NCBI RefSeq assembly: GCF_050281185.1
Contig: NZ_JBNNWS010000014.1
Location: 105,107 to 169,106, forward strand
Reading direction: 5' to 3'
DNA length: 64,000 nucleotides
Origin: Heyndrickxia sp050281185
GTDB taxonomy: Bacteria > Bacillota > Bacilli > Bacillales > Bacillaceae_C
Position 1 is the first letter of the stretch; every line of letters begins with the position of its first letter. Below, in pieces: positions 9,140 through 17,504 of this stretch. The notes below the pieces were generated by a model. It ran no database searches. It was given only the letters and a program-made list of their open reading frames with translations, and was not told the origin of the DNA. A program made the position numbers and the translations under genes.

Positions 9140-10411
9140 ATGTCACAAGGTGAAAAAATCACTGTAGAAAATGGTGTTCTAAAAACACCGAACAATCCAA
9201 TTATCCCATTTATTGAAGGAGACGGAACTGGTCCTGATATTTGGGCATCATCTCAAAGAGTTCTCGATGCAGCAGTGGAAAAAGCATACAATGGTGAACG
9301 CAAAATTGAATGGAAAGAAGTTTATGCTGGGGAAAAAGCATTCAATAAAACTGGTGAATGGCTTCCTGCTGAGACATTAGATGTTATTCGTGAATATCTA
9401 ATTGCCATTAAAGGACCTCTTACTACTCCAGTTGGAGGCGGTATCCGTTCATTGAACGTAGCATTACGTCAAGAACTAGATCTTTTCGTTTGTCTACGTC
9501 CAGTACGTTATTTTGAAGGAGTTCCTTCACCTGTAAAACGTCCTGAAGATACAGATATGGTAATCTTCCGTGAAAATACTGAAGATATTTATGCAGGTAT
9601 TGAGTATCAAAAAGGTTCAGATGCAGTGAAAAAAGTGATTGACTTCTTACAAAATGAAATGGGAGTTGAAAAAATCCGCTTCCCTGAAACTTCTGGTATT
9701 GGTATTAAACCTGTATCTGAAGAAGGAACAAAACGTCTTGTACGTGCAGCTATTAACTATGCAATTAAGGAAGGCCGCAAATCTTTAACACTTGTACATA
9801 AAGGAAATATTATGAAGTTTACAGAAGGTGCATTCAAGAACTGGGGCTATGAGCTAGCTGAACAAGAGTTTGGTGATAAAGTATTTACATGGGCTCAGTA
9901 TGATAAGATTAAAGAAGAGCAGGGTGCTGATGCTGCGAACAAAGCTCAAGCTGATGCAGAATCTGCAGGCAAGATTATTGTAAAAGATTCTATTGCAGAT
10001 ATCTTCTTACAACAAATCTTAACACGTCCACGTGAATTTGATGTTGTAGCTACTATGAATTTAAATGGTGACTATATTTCTGATGCTCTAGCTGCACAAG
10101 TTGGTGGTATCGGAATCGCTCCTGGTGCGAACATTAACTATGAAACAGGCCATGCTATCTTTGAAGCAACACATGGTACAGCACCTAAATATGCAGGTCT
10201 TGATAAAGTTAATCCTTCATCTGTTATCCTTTCTGGTGTTCTTTTACTTGAACATTTAGGATGGAATGAAGCAGCTGATTTGATTACTAAATCTATGGAA
10301 AAAACAATTGAGTCTAAAGTTGTAACATATGATTTTGCTCGTTTAATGGAAGGCGCTACAGAAGTGAAATGTTCAGAATTTGGTTCTGAACTTATCAAAA
10401 ACATGGAATAA
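9140..10411 (+). CDS. icd: NADP-dependent isocitrate dehydrogenase
   Basis: This TCA-cycle enzyme converts isocitrate to 2-oxoglutarate, yielding NADPH and CO2. It is 423 residues. The substrate segment IRSLNVALRQELDLFVCLRP carries the serine that is phosphorylated in enterobacterial Icd, and MVIFRENTEDIYAGIEY is the family signature. NLNGDYISDALAAQVGG and HGTAPKYAG are metal and coenzyme motifs. The start is ATG 9140 after GGAGGG. It follows citZ after a 223-base spacer that contains a repeat, and is followed by its own terminator, so mdh may be partly uncoupled from it. Confidence 0.97.
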   Translation: MSQGEKITVENGVLKTPNNPIIPFIEGDGTGPDIWASSQRVLDAAVEKAYNGERKIEWKEVYAGEKAFNKTGEWLPAETLDVIREYLIAIKGPLTTPVGGGIRSLNVALRQELDLFVCLRPVRYFEGVPSPVKRPEDTDMVIFRENTEDIYAGIEYQKGSDAVKKVIDFLQNEMGVEKIRFPETSGIGIKPVSEEGTKRLVRAAINYAIKEGRKSLTLVHKGNIMKFTEGAFKNWGYELAEQEFGDKVFTWAQYDKIKEEQGADAANKAQADAESAGKIIVKDSIADIFLQQILTRPREFDVVATMNLNGDYISDALAAQVGGIGIAPGANINYETGHAIFEATHGTAPKYAGLDKVNPSSVILSGVLLLEHLGWNEAADLITKSMEKTIESKVVTYDFARLMEGATEVKCSEFGSELIKNME

Positions 10412-10460
10412 GTTAAAGTAATAAAAGTAAATTTCGGCCTGACAACAGGCAACAAGAAAT

Positions 10461-10505
10461 TGCCGGCTTGAAGGGTTCTAAATCTCTTTAAGCCGGCATT
10501 TTTTA
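10461..10505 (+). terminator. Rho-independent terminator after icd
   Basis: The stem TGCCGGCTT / AAGCCGGCA closes a 20-base loop and is followed by a T-run. It implies that part of the citZ-icd transcription stops before mdh. Confidence 0.8.
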
Positions 10506-10510
10506 TTTCA

Positions 10511-10644
10511 TAGGCTATAAATAATTATTGTTGATAAAATCACCTGTATGATATGTGAGAAGCAATTTCTATATGGAGTATAATTAGTGAGCGCATACTC
10601 TACAGGACTTTTTCAGAAATAAAAGCTTTGTTTAACAAAGCCAT
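10511..10644 (+). repeat. Dispersed repeat, GGCTTTGTT family, copy A (icd-mdh spacer)
   Basis: The core ATTGTTGATAAAATCACCTG, then TATGATATGTGAGA and CAATTTCT, matches the thrS-upstream copy at 25.2 kb almost base for base. The right end TTTAACAAAGCC is the inverse of the GGCTTTGTT left end seen in the other copies. A TATAAT at 10579-10584 inside it could serve as a -10 box for mdh, but its -35 (TGAGAA) is poor. Confidence 0.65.
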
Positions 10645-10667
10645 TCTATAAAAAAGGAGATTTTAAA

Positions 10668-11606
10668 ATGACTATGAAAAGAAAGAAAATTTCTGTTATC
10701 GGTGGCGGTTTTACAGGAGCGACAACTGCTTTCTTATTAGCGCAAAAAGAACTTGGAGATGTAGTTCTTGTCGATATCCCTCAAGCGGAAAACCCAACTA
10801 AAGGAAAAGCACTTGATATGTTAGAAGCTGGACCTGTACAAGGTTTTGATGCTAATATTATTGGTACTTCTAACTACGAGGATACAAAAGATTCAGATGT
10901 AGTCGTTATTACTGCTGGGATTGCTCGTAAACCAGGCATGAGCCGTGATGATTTAGTGCAAACAAATCAAAAAGTAATGAAAAGTGTTACTCAAGAAATT
11001 GTTAAATATTCTCCAAACTGTTTTATCATTGTGTTAACAAATCCTGTTGATGCCATGACATATACAGTATTTAAAGAATCAGGTTTCCCTAAAAACCGTG
11101 TAATTGGTCAATCTGGTGTACTTGATACTGCTCGTTTCCGGACATTTGTTGCTCAAGAACTTAATTTATCTGTGAAAGATATTACTGGTTTCGTTTTAGG
11201 TGGTCATGGTGATGATATGGTGCCATTAGTACGCTACTCATATGCTGGTGGTATTCCTTTAGAAACATTAATCCCTAAAGATCGTTTAGATGCAATTGTA
11301 GAGCGTACACGTAAAGGCGGCGGAGAAATCGTTAACCTGCTTGGAAATGGAAGTGCTTACTATGCACCTGCAGCATCACTTGTTGAAATGGTTGAAGCAC
11401 TTGTAAAAGATCAACGTCGTGTTCTTCCTTCCATTGCATATCTTGAAGGTGAATATGGTTATGAGGGCATTTATCTTGGAGTACCAACAGTACTTGGTGC
11501 AAACGGAATTGAAAAGGTAATCGAATTAGAATTATCAGCGGATGAAAAAGCTGCATTAGATAAATCAGCTGAATCTGTTCATAAAGTAATGAAAGTATTA
11601 GCATAA
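10668..11606 (+). CDS. mdh: Malate dehydrogenase (LDH-like type)
   Basis: Malate dehydrogenase interconverts malate and oxaloacetate with NAD. The 312-residue protein has the nucleotide-binding loop GGGFTGATTA near residue 12, the substrate-binding arginine stretch ARKPGMSRDDL, LTNPVDAMTYTVFKESG, and the active-site histidine motif GGHGDDMVPL. ATG 10668 lies eight bases after GGAG; an ATG two codons later is also possible. It completes the citZ-icd-mdh set and has a perfect terminator downstream. Confidence 0.97.
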   Translation: MTMKRKKISVIGGGFTGATTAFLLAQKELGDVVLVDIPQAENPTKGKALDMLEAGPVQGFDANIIGTSNYEDTKDSDVVVITAGIARKPGMSRDDLVQTNQKVMKSVTQEIVKYSPNCFIIVLTNPVDAMTYTVFKESGFPKNRVIGQSGVLDTARFRTFVAQELNLSVKDITGFVLGGHGDDMVPLVRYSYAGGIPLETLIPKDRLDAIVERTRKGGGEIVNLLGNGSAYYAPAASLVEMVEALVKDQRRVLPSIAYLEGEYGYEGIYLGVPTVLGANGIEKVIELELSADEKAALDKSAESVHKVMKVLA

Positions 11607-11615
11607 TCATATAAA

Positions 11616-11657
11616 ATAAGGTTAAACTGAATCGATGCAGTTTAACCTTATTTTTTT
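11616..11657 (+). terminator. Rho-independent terminator after mdh
   Basis: The 15-bp stem AATAAGGTTAAACTG / CAGTTTAACCTTATT has an eight-base loop and is followed by seven T residues. It ends the TCA cluster. Confidence 0.92.
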
Positions 11658-11700
11658 GTACCTATTATATAAAAAGTGTTATGATTAATTCAAAGTTTTA

Positions 11701-11927
11701 GGCTGTTTTCGTAAAGTTTGTTGCTTTTTTAGTGATATTTTATTAAAAATCTGAGTTGATTGTAGCGGAGGACACTTGACTCCTGCGGGAAAAAGAGGGA
11801 AGTGGGAGACCCCGAAGGCGGTAACGCCGAGGAGGCTCCCATCCCTCCCCTCGGAAAGCAAGTGTCTGGAGCGGAAATCAACGGACTATGTTTTATAGTC
11901 TAAAAACAACAATTTATACTAAAAGAG
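11701..11927 (+). repeat. 227-bp MITE-like repeat, copy 1
   Basis: This copy is nearly identical to 57827-58053, with the same orientation and same length. It begins GGCTGTTTTCGTAAAGTTTG and ends ATTTATACTAAAAGAG, so its ends form imperfect inverted repeats. The interior is GC-rich and palindromic, with arms around TGGGAGACCCCG and GGAGGCTCCC and outer arms GATTGTAGCGGA / CGGAAATCAAC. It has no coding capacity. Confidence 0.88.
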
Positions 11928-11948
11928 TCAAGTTTTATTATCAGAAAA

Positions 11949-11963
11949 TTGTAACCGTTTTCA
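11949..11963 (+). promoter_or_regulatory. Perfect cre (CcpA) site upstream of the MaoC-like gene
   Basis: TTGTAACCGTTTTCA fits WTGNAANCGNWNNCW at all 15 positions and lies 18 bases before the next start codon. A site so close to the start would block transcription or its initiation under glucose repression. CcpA binding is predicted, not shown. Confidence 0.7.
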
Positions 11964-11981
11964 AACGTTAGGGGTGTTTTA

Positions 11982-12458
11982 ATGTTATTGAAAAAAAGAG
12001 GAAAACTAGGGAGAAAAATCGAACAAATAACAGTTGGAGAAAAATTAACGTTTACTGAAAAGATAGAAGATAAAGATTTGCTTCTATATTTAGGACTAAC
12101 AAATGATGCAAATCCGCTATATATACAACATGATTACGCAGCTCAAACACCATTTGAAAGACCAATTGTACCAACAATTATGTTAACAGGATTTATTACC
12201 TCAGCTATATCAAAATATTTACCCGGTCCAGGCTCTCATATAGTAAAACAATCTCTGGAGTTTCCGAAACCTGTATATCACTATGAATCCATTCATTTTT
12301 TATTTGAAGTAACCGAAGTAAATAGAAAAAAACATATAATAGACATTAACATTCATGCAACAAATGAATTAAGTGAAACAGTCGTTACAGGTTCGGTAAC
12401 CGTTTGTCCAACACACCGGATTGAAACATTAAATGAAAAAGCATTGGATAATTTTTAA
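11982..12458 (+). CDS. MaoC-like hotdog-fold dehydratase
   Basis: This 158-residue single-hotdog protein resembles MaoC and R-specific enoyl-CoA hydratases. The segment LGLTNDANPLYIQHDYAAQT holds the Asp and His expected for the hydratase active site (D..NP.H-type motif, here with Y-I-Q-H), and PTIMLTGFITSAISKYLPGPG is the conserved family helix. It is flanked by a repeat and a cre box upstream and a terminator downstream, so it is monocistronic. A role in fatty-acid or acyl-CoA metabolism under glucose control fits, but the substrate is unknown. Confidence 0.82.
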   Translation: MLLKKRGKLGRKIEQITVGEKLTFTEKIEDKDLLLYLGLTNDANPLYIQHDYAAQTPFERPIVPTIMLTGFITSAISKYLPGPGSHIVKQSLEFPKPVYHYESIHFLFEVTEVNRKKHIIDINIHATNELSETVVTGSVTVCPTHRIETLNEKALDNF

Positions 12459-12487
12459 AAAGATATAGCTTAGGCTGTATCTTTTTA
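12457..12487 (+). terminator. Rho-independent terminator after the MaoC-like gene
   Basis: The stem AAAAGATATAGC pairs with GCTGTATCTTTT around a four-base loop, with one G-T pair, and is followed by T-rich sequence. Confidence 0.78.
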
Positions 12488-12489
12488 TT

Positions 12490-12600
12490 TGGCTTTGTTA
12501 AACTATGCTGTTGTTTCTGATAAAGTCCAGTGGGATATGCGTTCAGCTAGCTATACATCGAATAGAAATCGCTTTATATATACCATACAGGTAGCTTTAA
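12490..12600 (+). repeat. Possible degenerate GGCTTTGTT-family repeat, copy D
   Basis: The left end TTGGCTTTGTTAAACTATGCTG matches the left end of copies B and C, then TGTTTCTGATAAAGTCC is a weak echo of the core. The right boundary is not clear. A 74-codon open frame here has no ribosome site and is not considered a gene. The rest of the 250-base spacer to hflK shows nothing definite. Confidence 0.35.
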
Positions 12601-12709
12601 AAATTATAACCATAAAAAATCCTTTTTCTAAATTGAAATCTTTTGGGAACCTTTTCATTATTATTATCGTACTTACAGTTAGATCATCAGGGGAGAAAGG
12701 AAGGTTGCT

Positions 12710-13684
12710 ATGAGTTTAAAAAGAATATATACGATAACAGGTTTAATTATTACTGTTATCGTACTAGGGATCGTGTTAGTATCATCGTGGTACACGGTAG
12801 ATGAATCTGAGCAGGCTGTTATCATGACGTTCGGTAAGGCTAATGAAGCAGTTCAAGAACCAGGATTACATTTTAAGCTTCCATGGCCAATTCAGTCTGT
12901 AGAAAAATTATCAAAAGAAACATTTAGTTTGCAATTTGGATATGAAGAAAAAAAAGGAAATATGAAAGATTTTCCGGACGAAACGAAAATGATTACTGGT
13001 GATGAGAACATCTTACAAGCTGATCTAGTTGTTCAATGGAAAATTACGAATCCTGAGAAATATTTATTTAATTCTGCGGAGCCTAAAGAAATTTTATATA
13101 ATGCCACATCTTCTTCTTTAAGAAGTATTATTGGGAGCTCTAAAATCGATGATGCTTTAACATCAGGGAAAGCTAAAATTGAAGCAGGTGTAAGGGAACT
13201 CCTTTCATCATTAATTGAGAAATACGATATTGGGATTTCTATATTAGCTGTCAAATTACAGGATGTTGAGCTTCCAAATGCTGATGTCAGAAAGGCCTTT
13301 ACGGATGTTACAGATGCTAGGGAGACGATGAATACTAAATTGAATGAAGCTGATAAATATAAAAATCAGCGTATAAATGAAGCGGAAGGAGAAAAAGATG
13401 CGATTATTTCTAAAGCGGAAGGAGAAAAAGCTTCTAGAATAGAAATTGCAAGAGGCGATGTTTCGGTTTTCAATAAATTATATAGTGAATATAAGAAAAA
13501 TCCAGAAGTGACGAAAGATAGATTGGTATTAGAGACTTTAGAACAAGTGCTGCCCGGTGCAGAAATTTATATAATGAATGATGATGGAAATACAATGAAA
13601 TACTTCCCTATTCGGCCAATAGAAAAAGATACTACTAAGCAAGAAACGAAAGAAGAAGGGGGAGAGCAAAAGAATGAAAGATGA
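12710..13684 (+). CDS. hflK: HflK-like SPFH/band-7 membrane protein
   Basis: HflK and HflC form a membrane-anchored complex that in E. coli modulates the FtsH protease. The 324 residues have one N-terminal transmembrane helix at about 6-27, then a band-7 domain starting at VDESEQAVIMTFGKA and GLHFKLPWPIQSV, a helical charged region with repeated EAEGEKDAIISKAEGEKASR, and a polar tail. The ATG follows AAGGAAGG. Its last 11 bases overlap hflC. B. subtilis lacks this pair at this locus, where it has phoP-phoR instead. Confidence 0.9.
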   Translation: MSLKRIYTITGLIITVIVLGIVLVSSWYTVDESEQAVIMTFGKANEAVQEPGLHFKLPWPIQSVEKLSKETFSLQFGYEEKKGNMKDFPDETKMITGDENILQADLVVQWKITNPEKYLFNSAEPKEILYNATSSSLRSIIGSSKIDDALTSGKAKIEAGVRELLSSLIEKYDIGISILAVKLQDVELPNADVRKAFTDVTDARETMNTKLNEADKYKNQRINEAEGEKDAIISKAEGEKASRIEIARGDVSVFNKLYSEYKKNPEVTKDRLVLETLEQVLPGAEIYIMNDDGNTMKYFPIRPIEKDTTKQETKEEGGEQKNER

Positions 13685-14609
13685 TACGATAATAAATTTT
13701 AAAGAAAAAAAGAGAGAAGATTTTGTTTGGAGAAAATACACTAAAATTGGAGTATTTTTTATCTCCTTAATCATTATTTTGGGATTAATCTTTTCTAATA
13801 TTTTTATCGTTAAAGAAGGGGAATATAGAGTAATCCGCCAATTTGGGGAAGTGGTAAAAATAAAAAGTGAACCTGGATTGAACTTTAAAATTCCTTTTAT
13901 TCAAACTGTATCTACACTGCCAAAATATCAAATGACCTACGATGTTTCAAAGGCAGAGATTAACACGAAAGATAAAAAGAGAATGATTATCGACAATTAT
14001 GCCGTGTGGAAAATTGTTGATCCGAAAAAAATGATTTCGAATGCTAGAACAGTAGATAATGCCGAAAGACGAATGGAGGAATTTATTTATTCGATTGTTC
14101 GGACTGAATTGGGACATTTAAATTATGATGAAATTATTAATGATGAAAAATCTTCAAGGGGAAGTCTAAATGATAAAGTAACAAAAATGGTCAATGATCT
14201 ATTAGAGCAGGACAATTACGGAATTGTCGTTACAGATGTTCGGACGAAAAGGACAGATTTACCAGAGGAAAATGAAAAGTCGGTATTTACACGAATGATT
14301 TCAGAACGTGAATCAAAAGCGCAAGAATATTTATCGAAAGGTGATGCAGGCAAAAAAAGAATTGAAGCAGAAACCGATCGAAAAGTGAAAGAAATGCTAT
14401 CAAAAGCACAGGCGGATGCAGAAGTAATCCGTTCTGAGGGTGAGGGGGAAGCGGCAAAAATTTATAATCAAGCATTCTCTAAAGATAAAGAGTTTTACCA
14501 CCTTTTTAGGACTCTCGAATCCTATAAGAAAACAATTGGTAATGAAACAGTGATTGTACTCCCATCGGATTCTCCATATGCAAAATTATTAATGGGTTAT
14601 GCAAAATAA
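13674..14609 (+). CDS. hflC: HflC-like SPFH/band-7 membrane protein
   Basis: This is the partner of the preceding HflK. It is 311 residues, with a transmembrane helix at about 25-47, a band-7 domain (KEGEYRVIRQFGEVV, PGLNFKIPFIQTV), and the characteristic coiled region with SERESKAQEYLSKGDAGKKR and SKAQADAEVIRSEGEGEAAK. The gene order hflK then hflC and the 11-base overlap are as in proteobacteria. A hairpin terminator follows before polA, so the pair is its own unit. A role in membrane-protein quality control with FtsH is inferred from the family. Confidence 0.9.
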   Translation: MKDDTIINFKEKKREDFVWRKYTKIGVFFISLIIILGLIFSNIFIVKEGEYRVIRQFGEVVKIKSEPGLNFKIPFIQTVSTLPKYQMTYDVSKAEINTKDKKRMIIDNYAVWKIVDPKKMISNARTVDNAERRMEEFIYSIVRTELGHLNYDEIINDEKSSRGSLNDKVTKMVNDLLEQDNYGIVVTDVRTKRTDLPEENEKSVFTRMISERESKAQEYLSKGDAGKKRIEAETDRKVKEMLSKAQADAEVIRSEGEGEAAKIYNQAFSKDKEFYHLFRTLESYKKTIGNETVIVLPSDSPYAKLLMGYAK

Positions 14610-14618
14610 CATGTAAGT

Positions 14619-14651
14619 ATGGTCAGCAAATATGCTGGCCATTTTCCTTTT
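14619..14651 (+). terminator. Rho-independent terminator after hflC
   Basis: The stem ATGGTCAGCA pairs with TGCTGGCCAT, with one G-T pair, and is followed by TTTTCCTTTT. It separates hflKC from polA. Confidence 0.75.
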
Positions 14652-14721
14652 ATAAAGTGAACATGCTAAAATGGATACAGGTAAATATACGAAAACTAAA
14701 ATGATATAGGAGGGGAATGTA

Positions 14722-17355
14722 TTGAAAAAAAAGTTAGTTTTAATTGATGGTAACAGCATAGCATATCGTGCCTTTTTTGCGTTACCACTATTAAATAATG
14801 ATAAAGGAATACATACAAATGCGGTTTATGGTTTTACGACCATGCTAATGAAAATATTAAACGAGGAAACTCCAACAAATATATTGGTTGCTTTTGATGC
14901 GGGAAAAACGACTTTTCGTCATCAAACATTTAAAGAATATAAAGGTACTAGACAAAAGACCCCACCAGAGCTTTCAGAGCAATTTCCTTTTATTCGTGAG
15001 CTTTTAGATGCATATGGAATTAAAAGATATGAGCTTGAAAACTATGAAGCTGACGATATTATTGGGACACTATCTCTTCAAGCTGAAAAAGATGGGTATG
15101 AAGTAAAGGTTATTTCAGGAGATAGAGATTTGACCCAGCTTAGTTCTAAAGATACAACTGTGTGTATTACGAAAAAAGGGATAACTGAAATTGAAGAATA
15201 CACACCGGAGTATATACTTGAAAAATATGGTTTTTCACCAGATAAAATTATTGACATGAAAGGCTTAATGGGGGATGCATCAGATAATATTCCAGGAGTA
15301 CCAGGGGTTGGTGAAAAAACAGCCATTAAGCTTTTAAAAGAATTTAACTCATTGGAAGGGATATTTGCATCAATCGATCAAGTAAGTGGAAAAAAACTAA
15401 AAGAAAAACTTGAAGAATTTAAAGATCAAGCCGTCATGAGTAAGGAGCTTGCTACAATCTTAAGAGAAGCACCTGTAGCTATTACACTTGATGAAACCTC
15501 CTATACAAATGAAAACGATGAGAAACTTGTTTCCCTATTTAAAGAATTAGGATTTAATTCACTATTAGACAAGCTAGATGTTGACATTTCAAAGGAACAA
15601 AATGAAGAAATGGAGGAGCTTCATTTTGAAATAATAACCGACATTACTGAAGATCTTTTTTCTCAAGAAACTTCGCTTTACATTGAAATGCTAGAAGAAA
15701 ACTATCATACTGGTGAAATTGTTGGATTAGGATTATGTAATCAAAATGGAGTGTATTATTTGCCCGTGGAAAAAGCCATAAAGTCTGATGTATTTAAAAA
15801 TTGGGCAGAGGATCAAACAAAGGTTAAATATGTTTACGATGGCAAAGCTGCAATTGCATCATTAAGACGTTATGGAATTGATTTCAAAGGGATCGAATTC
15901 GACTTATTAATTGCTTCGTATTTACTTAATCCATCTGAGAATGTCGATGATTTTGCATCTGTTGCTAGACGTCACGGTTTTACAAATATTCATAGTGATG
16001 AAGCAATATACGGAAAAGGAGCAAAACGAAAAGTTCCAGAAGCAAACGTTTTAGCCGAACATGTAGCAAGAAAAGCATTTGGTATTTCCAAACTTGTTGC
16101 CCCATGCTTGTCTGATTTAGAAAAAAATGATCAGTTAAATTTGTTTACCGAATTAGAATTACCTCTCTCTTTTATTTTGGCGGATATGGAATCAGCAGGT
16201 ATTAAGGTTGATATTGAGCGGCTTAATGAAATGGGAAATGAAATTATAGGACGTCTTAAAAAAATTGAGAAAAAGATTTTTGTATTAGCAGGGGAATCAT
16301 TTAATATCAATTCACCAAAACAATTAGGAATTATTCTTTTTGAAAAGCTTGGATTACCATCTGTTAAGAAAACAAAAACAGGTTACTCCACTTCGGCTGA
16401 TGTGCTAGAAAAACTCGAATCTAAACATGAAATCGTAAGGGAAATTCTTCATTATCGTCAATTAGGAAAATTGCAATCAACCTATATCGAAGGTCTTTTG
16501 AAGGTCGTTCATTCGGATAATAGTAGAATTCATACGAGATTTAATCAAGTACTTGCTCAGACAGGGAGATTAAGCTCTGTTGACCCGAATCTTCAAAATA
16601 TACCGATTCGGCTAGAAGAAGGACGTAAAATAAGACAAGCATTTGTTCCTACTGAAAAAGATTGGCTAATCTTCTCTGCTGATTATTCTCAAGTTGAATT
16701 ACGTGTGTTGGCTCATATCGCAGGTGATGAAAATCTGATTGAAGCCTTTAATGAGGATATGGATATTCATACAAAAACAGCGATGGATGTATTTCATGTA
16801 AGCAAGGACGAGGTCACAGATAATATGCGTAGACAAGCGAAAGCTGTTAATTTTGGTATTGTTTATGGAATTAGTGATTATGGTCTCTCTCAAAACTTAG
16901 GAATCACAAGAAAAGAAGCAGGTCAATTTATTGAACGCTATTTTGAAATCTTTCCTGGTGTAAAGGAATTTATGAGTGATGTGGTTCAAGAAGCCAAACA
17001 AAAAGGATTTGTTACAACTATTTTAAAACGAAGACGCTATATCCCAGAAATAACAAGTCGCAATTTTAATATTCGGAGCTTTGCAGAAAGAACCGCAATG
17101 AACACACCAATACAAGGCAGTGCTGCTGATATTATTAAAAAAGCTATGATTGATATGGCAGCCAGATTAGAAGAAGAAAAGCTCCAAGCCAAATTGCTTT
17201 TACAGGTACATGATGAATTGATTTTTGAGGCACCAAAAAACGAAATTGAACAATTAAAGAAAATAGTACCTGAAGTAATGGAAAATGCTGTGAAATTAAA
17301 TGTGCCGCTTAAGGTCGATTATGCATATGGTCCAACATGGTTTGATGCGAAATAA
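14722..17355 (+). CDS. polA: DNA polymerase I
   Basis: DNA polymerase I works in Okazaki-fragment maturation and repair. The 877-residue protein has the 5'-3' nuclease domain (LIDGNSIAYRAFFAL, YEADDIIGT, GLMGDASDNIPGVPGVGEKT), a middle 3'-5' exonuclease-like domain that is degenerate as in other Bacillus enzymes, and the polymerase domain with motif A (DYSQVELRVLAHIAGDE), motif B (RRQAKAVNFGIVYG) and motif C (QVHDELIFEAP). The start is TTG 14722 after AGGAGGGG at 14708-14715; the ATG at 14718 is out of frame and closes at once. MutM and coaE follow as in B. subtilis. Confidence 0.97.
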   Translation: MKKKLVLIDGNSIAYRAFFALPLLNNDKGIHTNAVYGFTTMLMKILNEETPTNILVAFDAGKTTFRHQTFKEYKGTRQKTPPELSEQFPFIRELLDAYGIKRYELENYEADDIIGTLSLQAEKDGYEVKVISGDRDLTQLSSKDTTVCITKKGITEIEEYTPEYILEKYGFSPDKIIDMKGLMGDASDNIPGVPGVGEKTAIKLLKEFNSLEGIFASIDQVSGKKLKEKLEEFKDQAVMSKELATILREAPVAITLDETSYTNENDEKLVSLFKELGFNSLLDKLDVDISKEQNEEMEELHFEIITDITEDLFSQETSLYIEMLEENYHTGEIVGLGLCNQNGVYYLPVEKAIKSDVFKNWAEDQTKVKYVYDGKAAIASLRRYGIDFKGIEFDLLIASYLLNPSENVDDFASVARRHGFTNIHSDEAIYGKGAKRKVPEANVLAEHVARKAFGISKLVAPCLSDLEKNDQLNLFTELELPLSFILADMESAGIKVDIERLNEMGNEIIGRLKKIEKKIFVLAGESFNINSPKQLGIILFEKLGLPSVKKTKTGYSTSADVLEKLESKHEIVREILHYRQLGKLQSTYIEGLLKVVHSDNSRIHTRFNQVLAQTGRLSSVDPNLQNIPIRLEEGRKIRQAFVPTEKDWLIFSADYSQVELRVLAHIAGDENLIEAFNEDMDIHTKTAMDVFHVSKDEVTDNMRRQAKAVNFGIVYGISDYGLSQNLGITRKEAGQFIERYFEIFPGVKEFMSDVVQEAKQKGFVTTILKRRRYIPEITSRNFNIRSFAERTAMNTPIQGSAADIIKKAMIDMAARLEEEKLQAKLLLQVHDELIFEAPKNEIEQLKKIVPEVMENAVKLNVPLKVDYAYGPTWFDAK

Positions 17356-17373
17356 TTGATTTTGTTTTTTAAC

Positions 17374-17473
17374 AAGGCTTTGTTGATAATAATTGTTGAA
17401 AAATGACCTATGAGGTATCAGATAGCAAGCTCAAAATATGCCTCACAAGATTTTTTCGCTTTTAACCAAGCCT
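17374..17473 (+). repeat. Dispersed repeat, GGCTTTGTT family, copy B (polA-mutM spacer)
   Basis: It begins AAGGCTTTGTTGATAATAAT and TTGTTGAAAAATGACC and ends TTTTAACCAAGCCT, which is an imperfect inverse of its start. It is shorter than copies A and C. It fills most of the polA-mutM spacer. Confidence 0.6.
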
Positions 17474-17504
17474 GCAATTTAGTCTATATTAGAGGTGAGC
17501 AGCT

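Noticed and set aside
12489..12713. 74-codon open frame between the MaoC-like gene and hflK
   Set aside because: It has no ribosome site, composition is unlike protein, and its start lies in a GGCTTTGTT-type repeat directly after a terminator.
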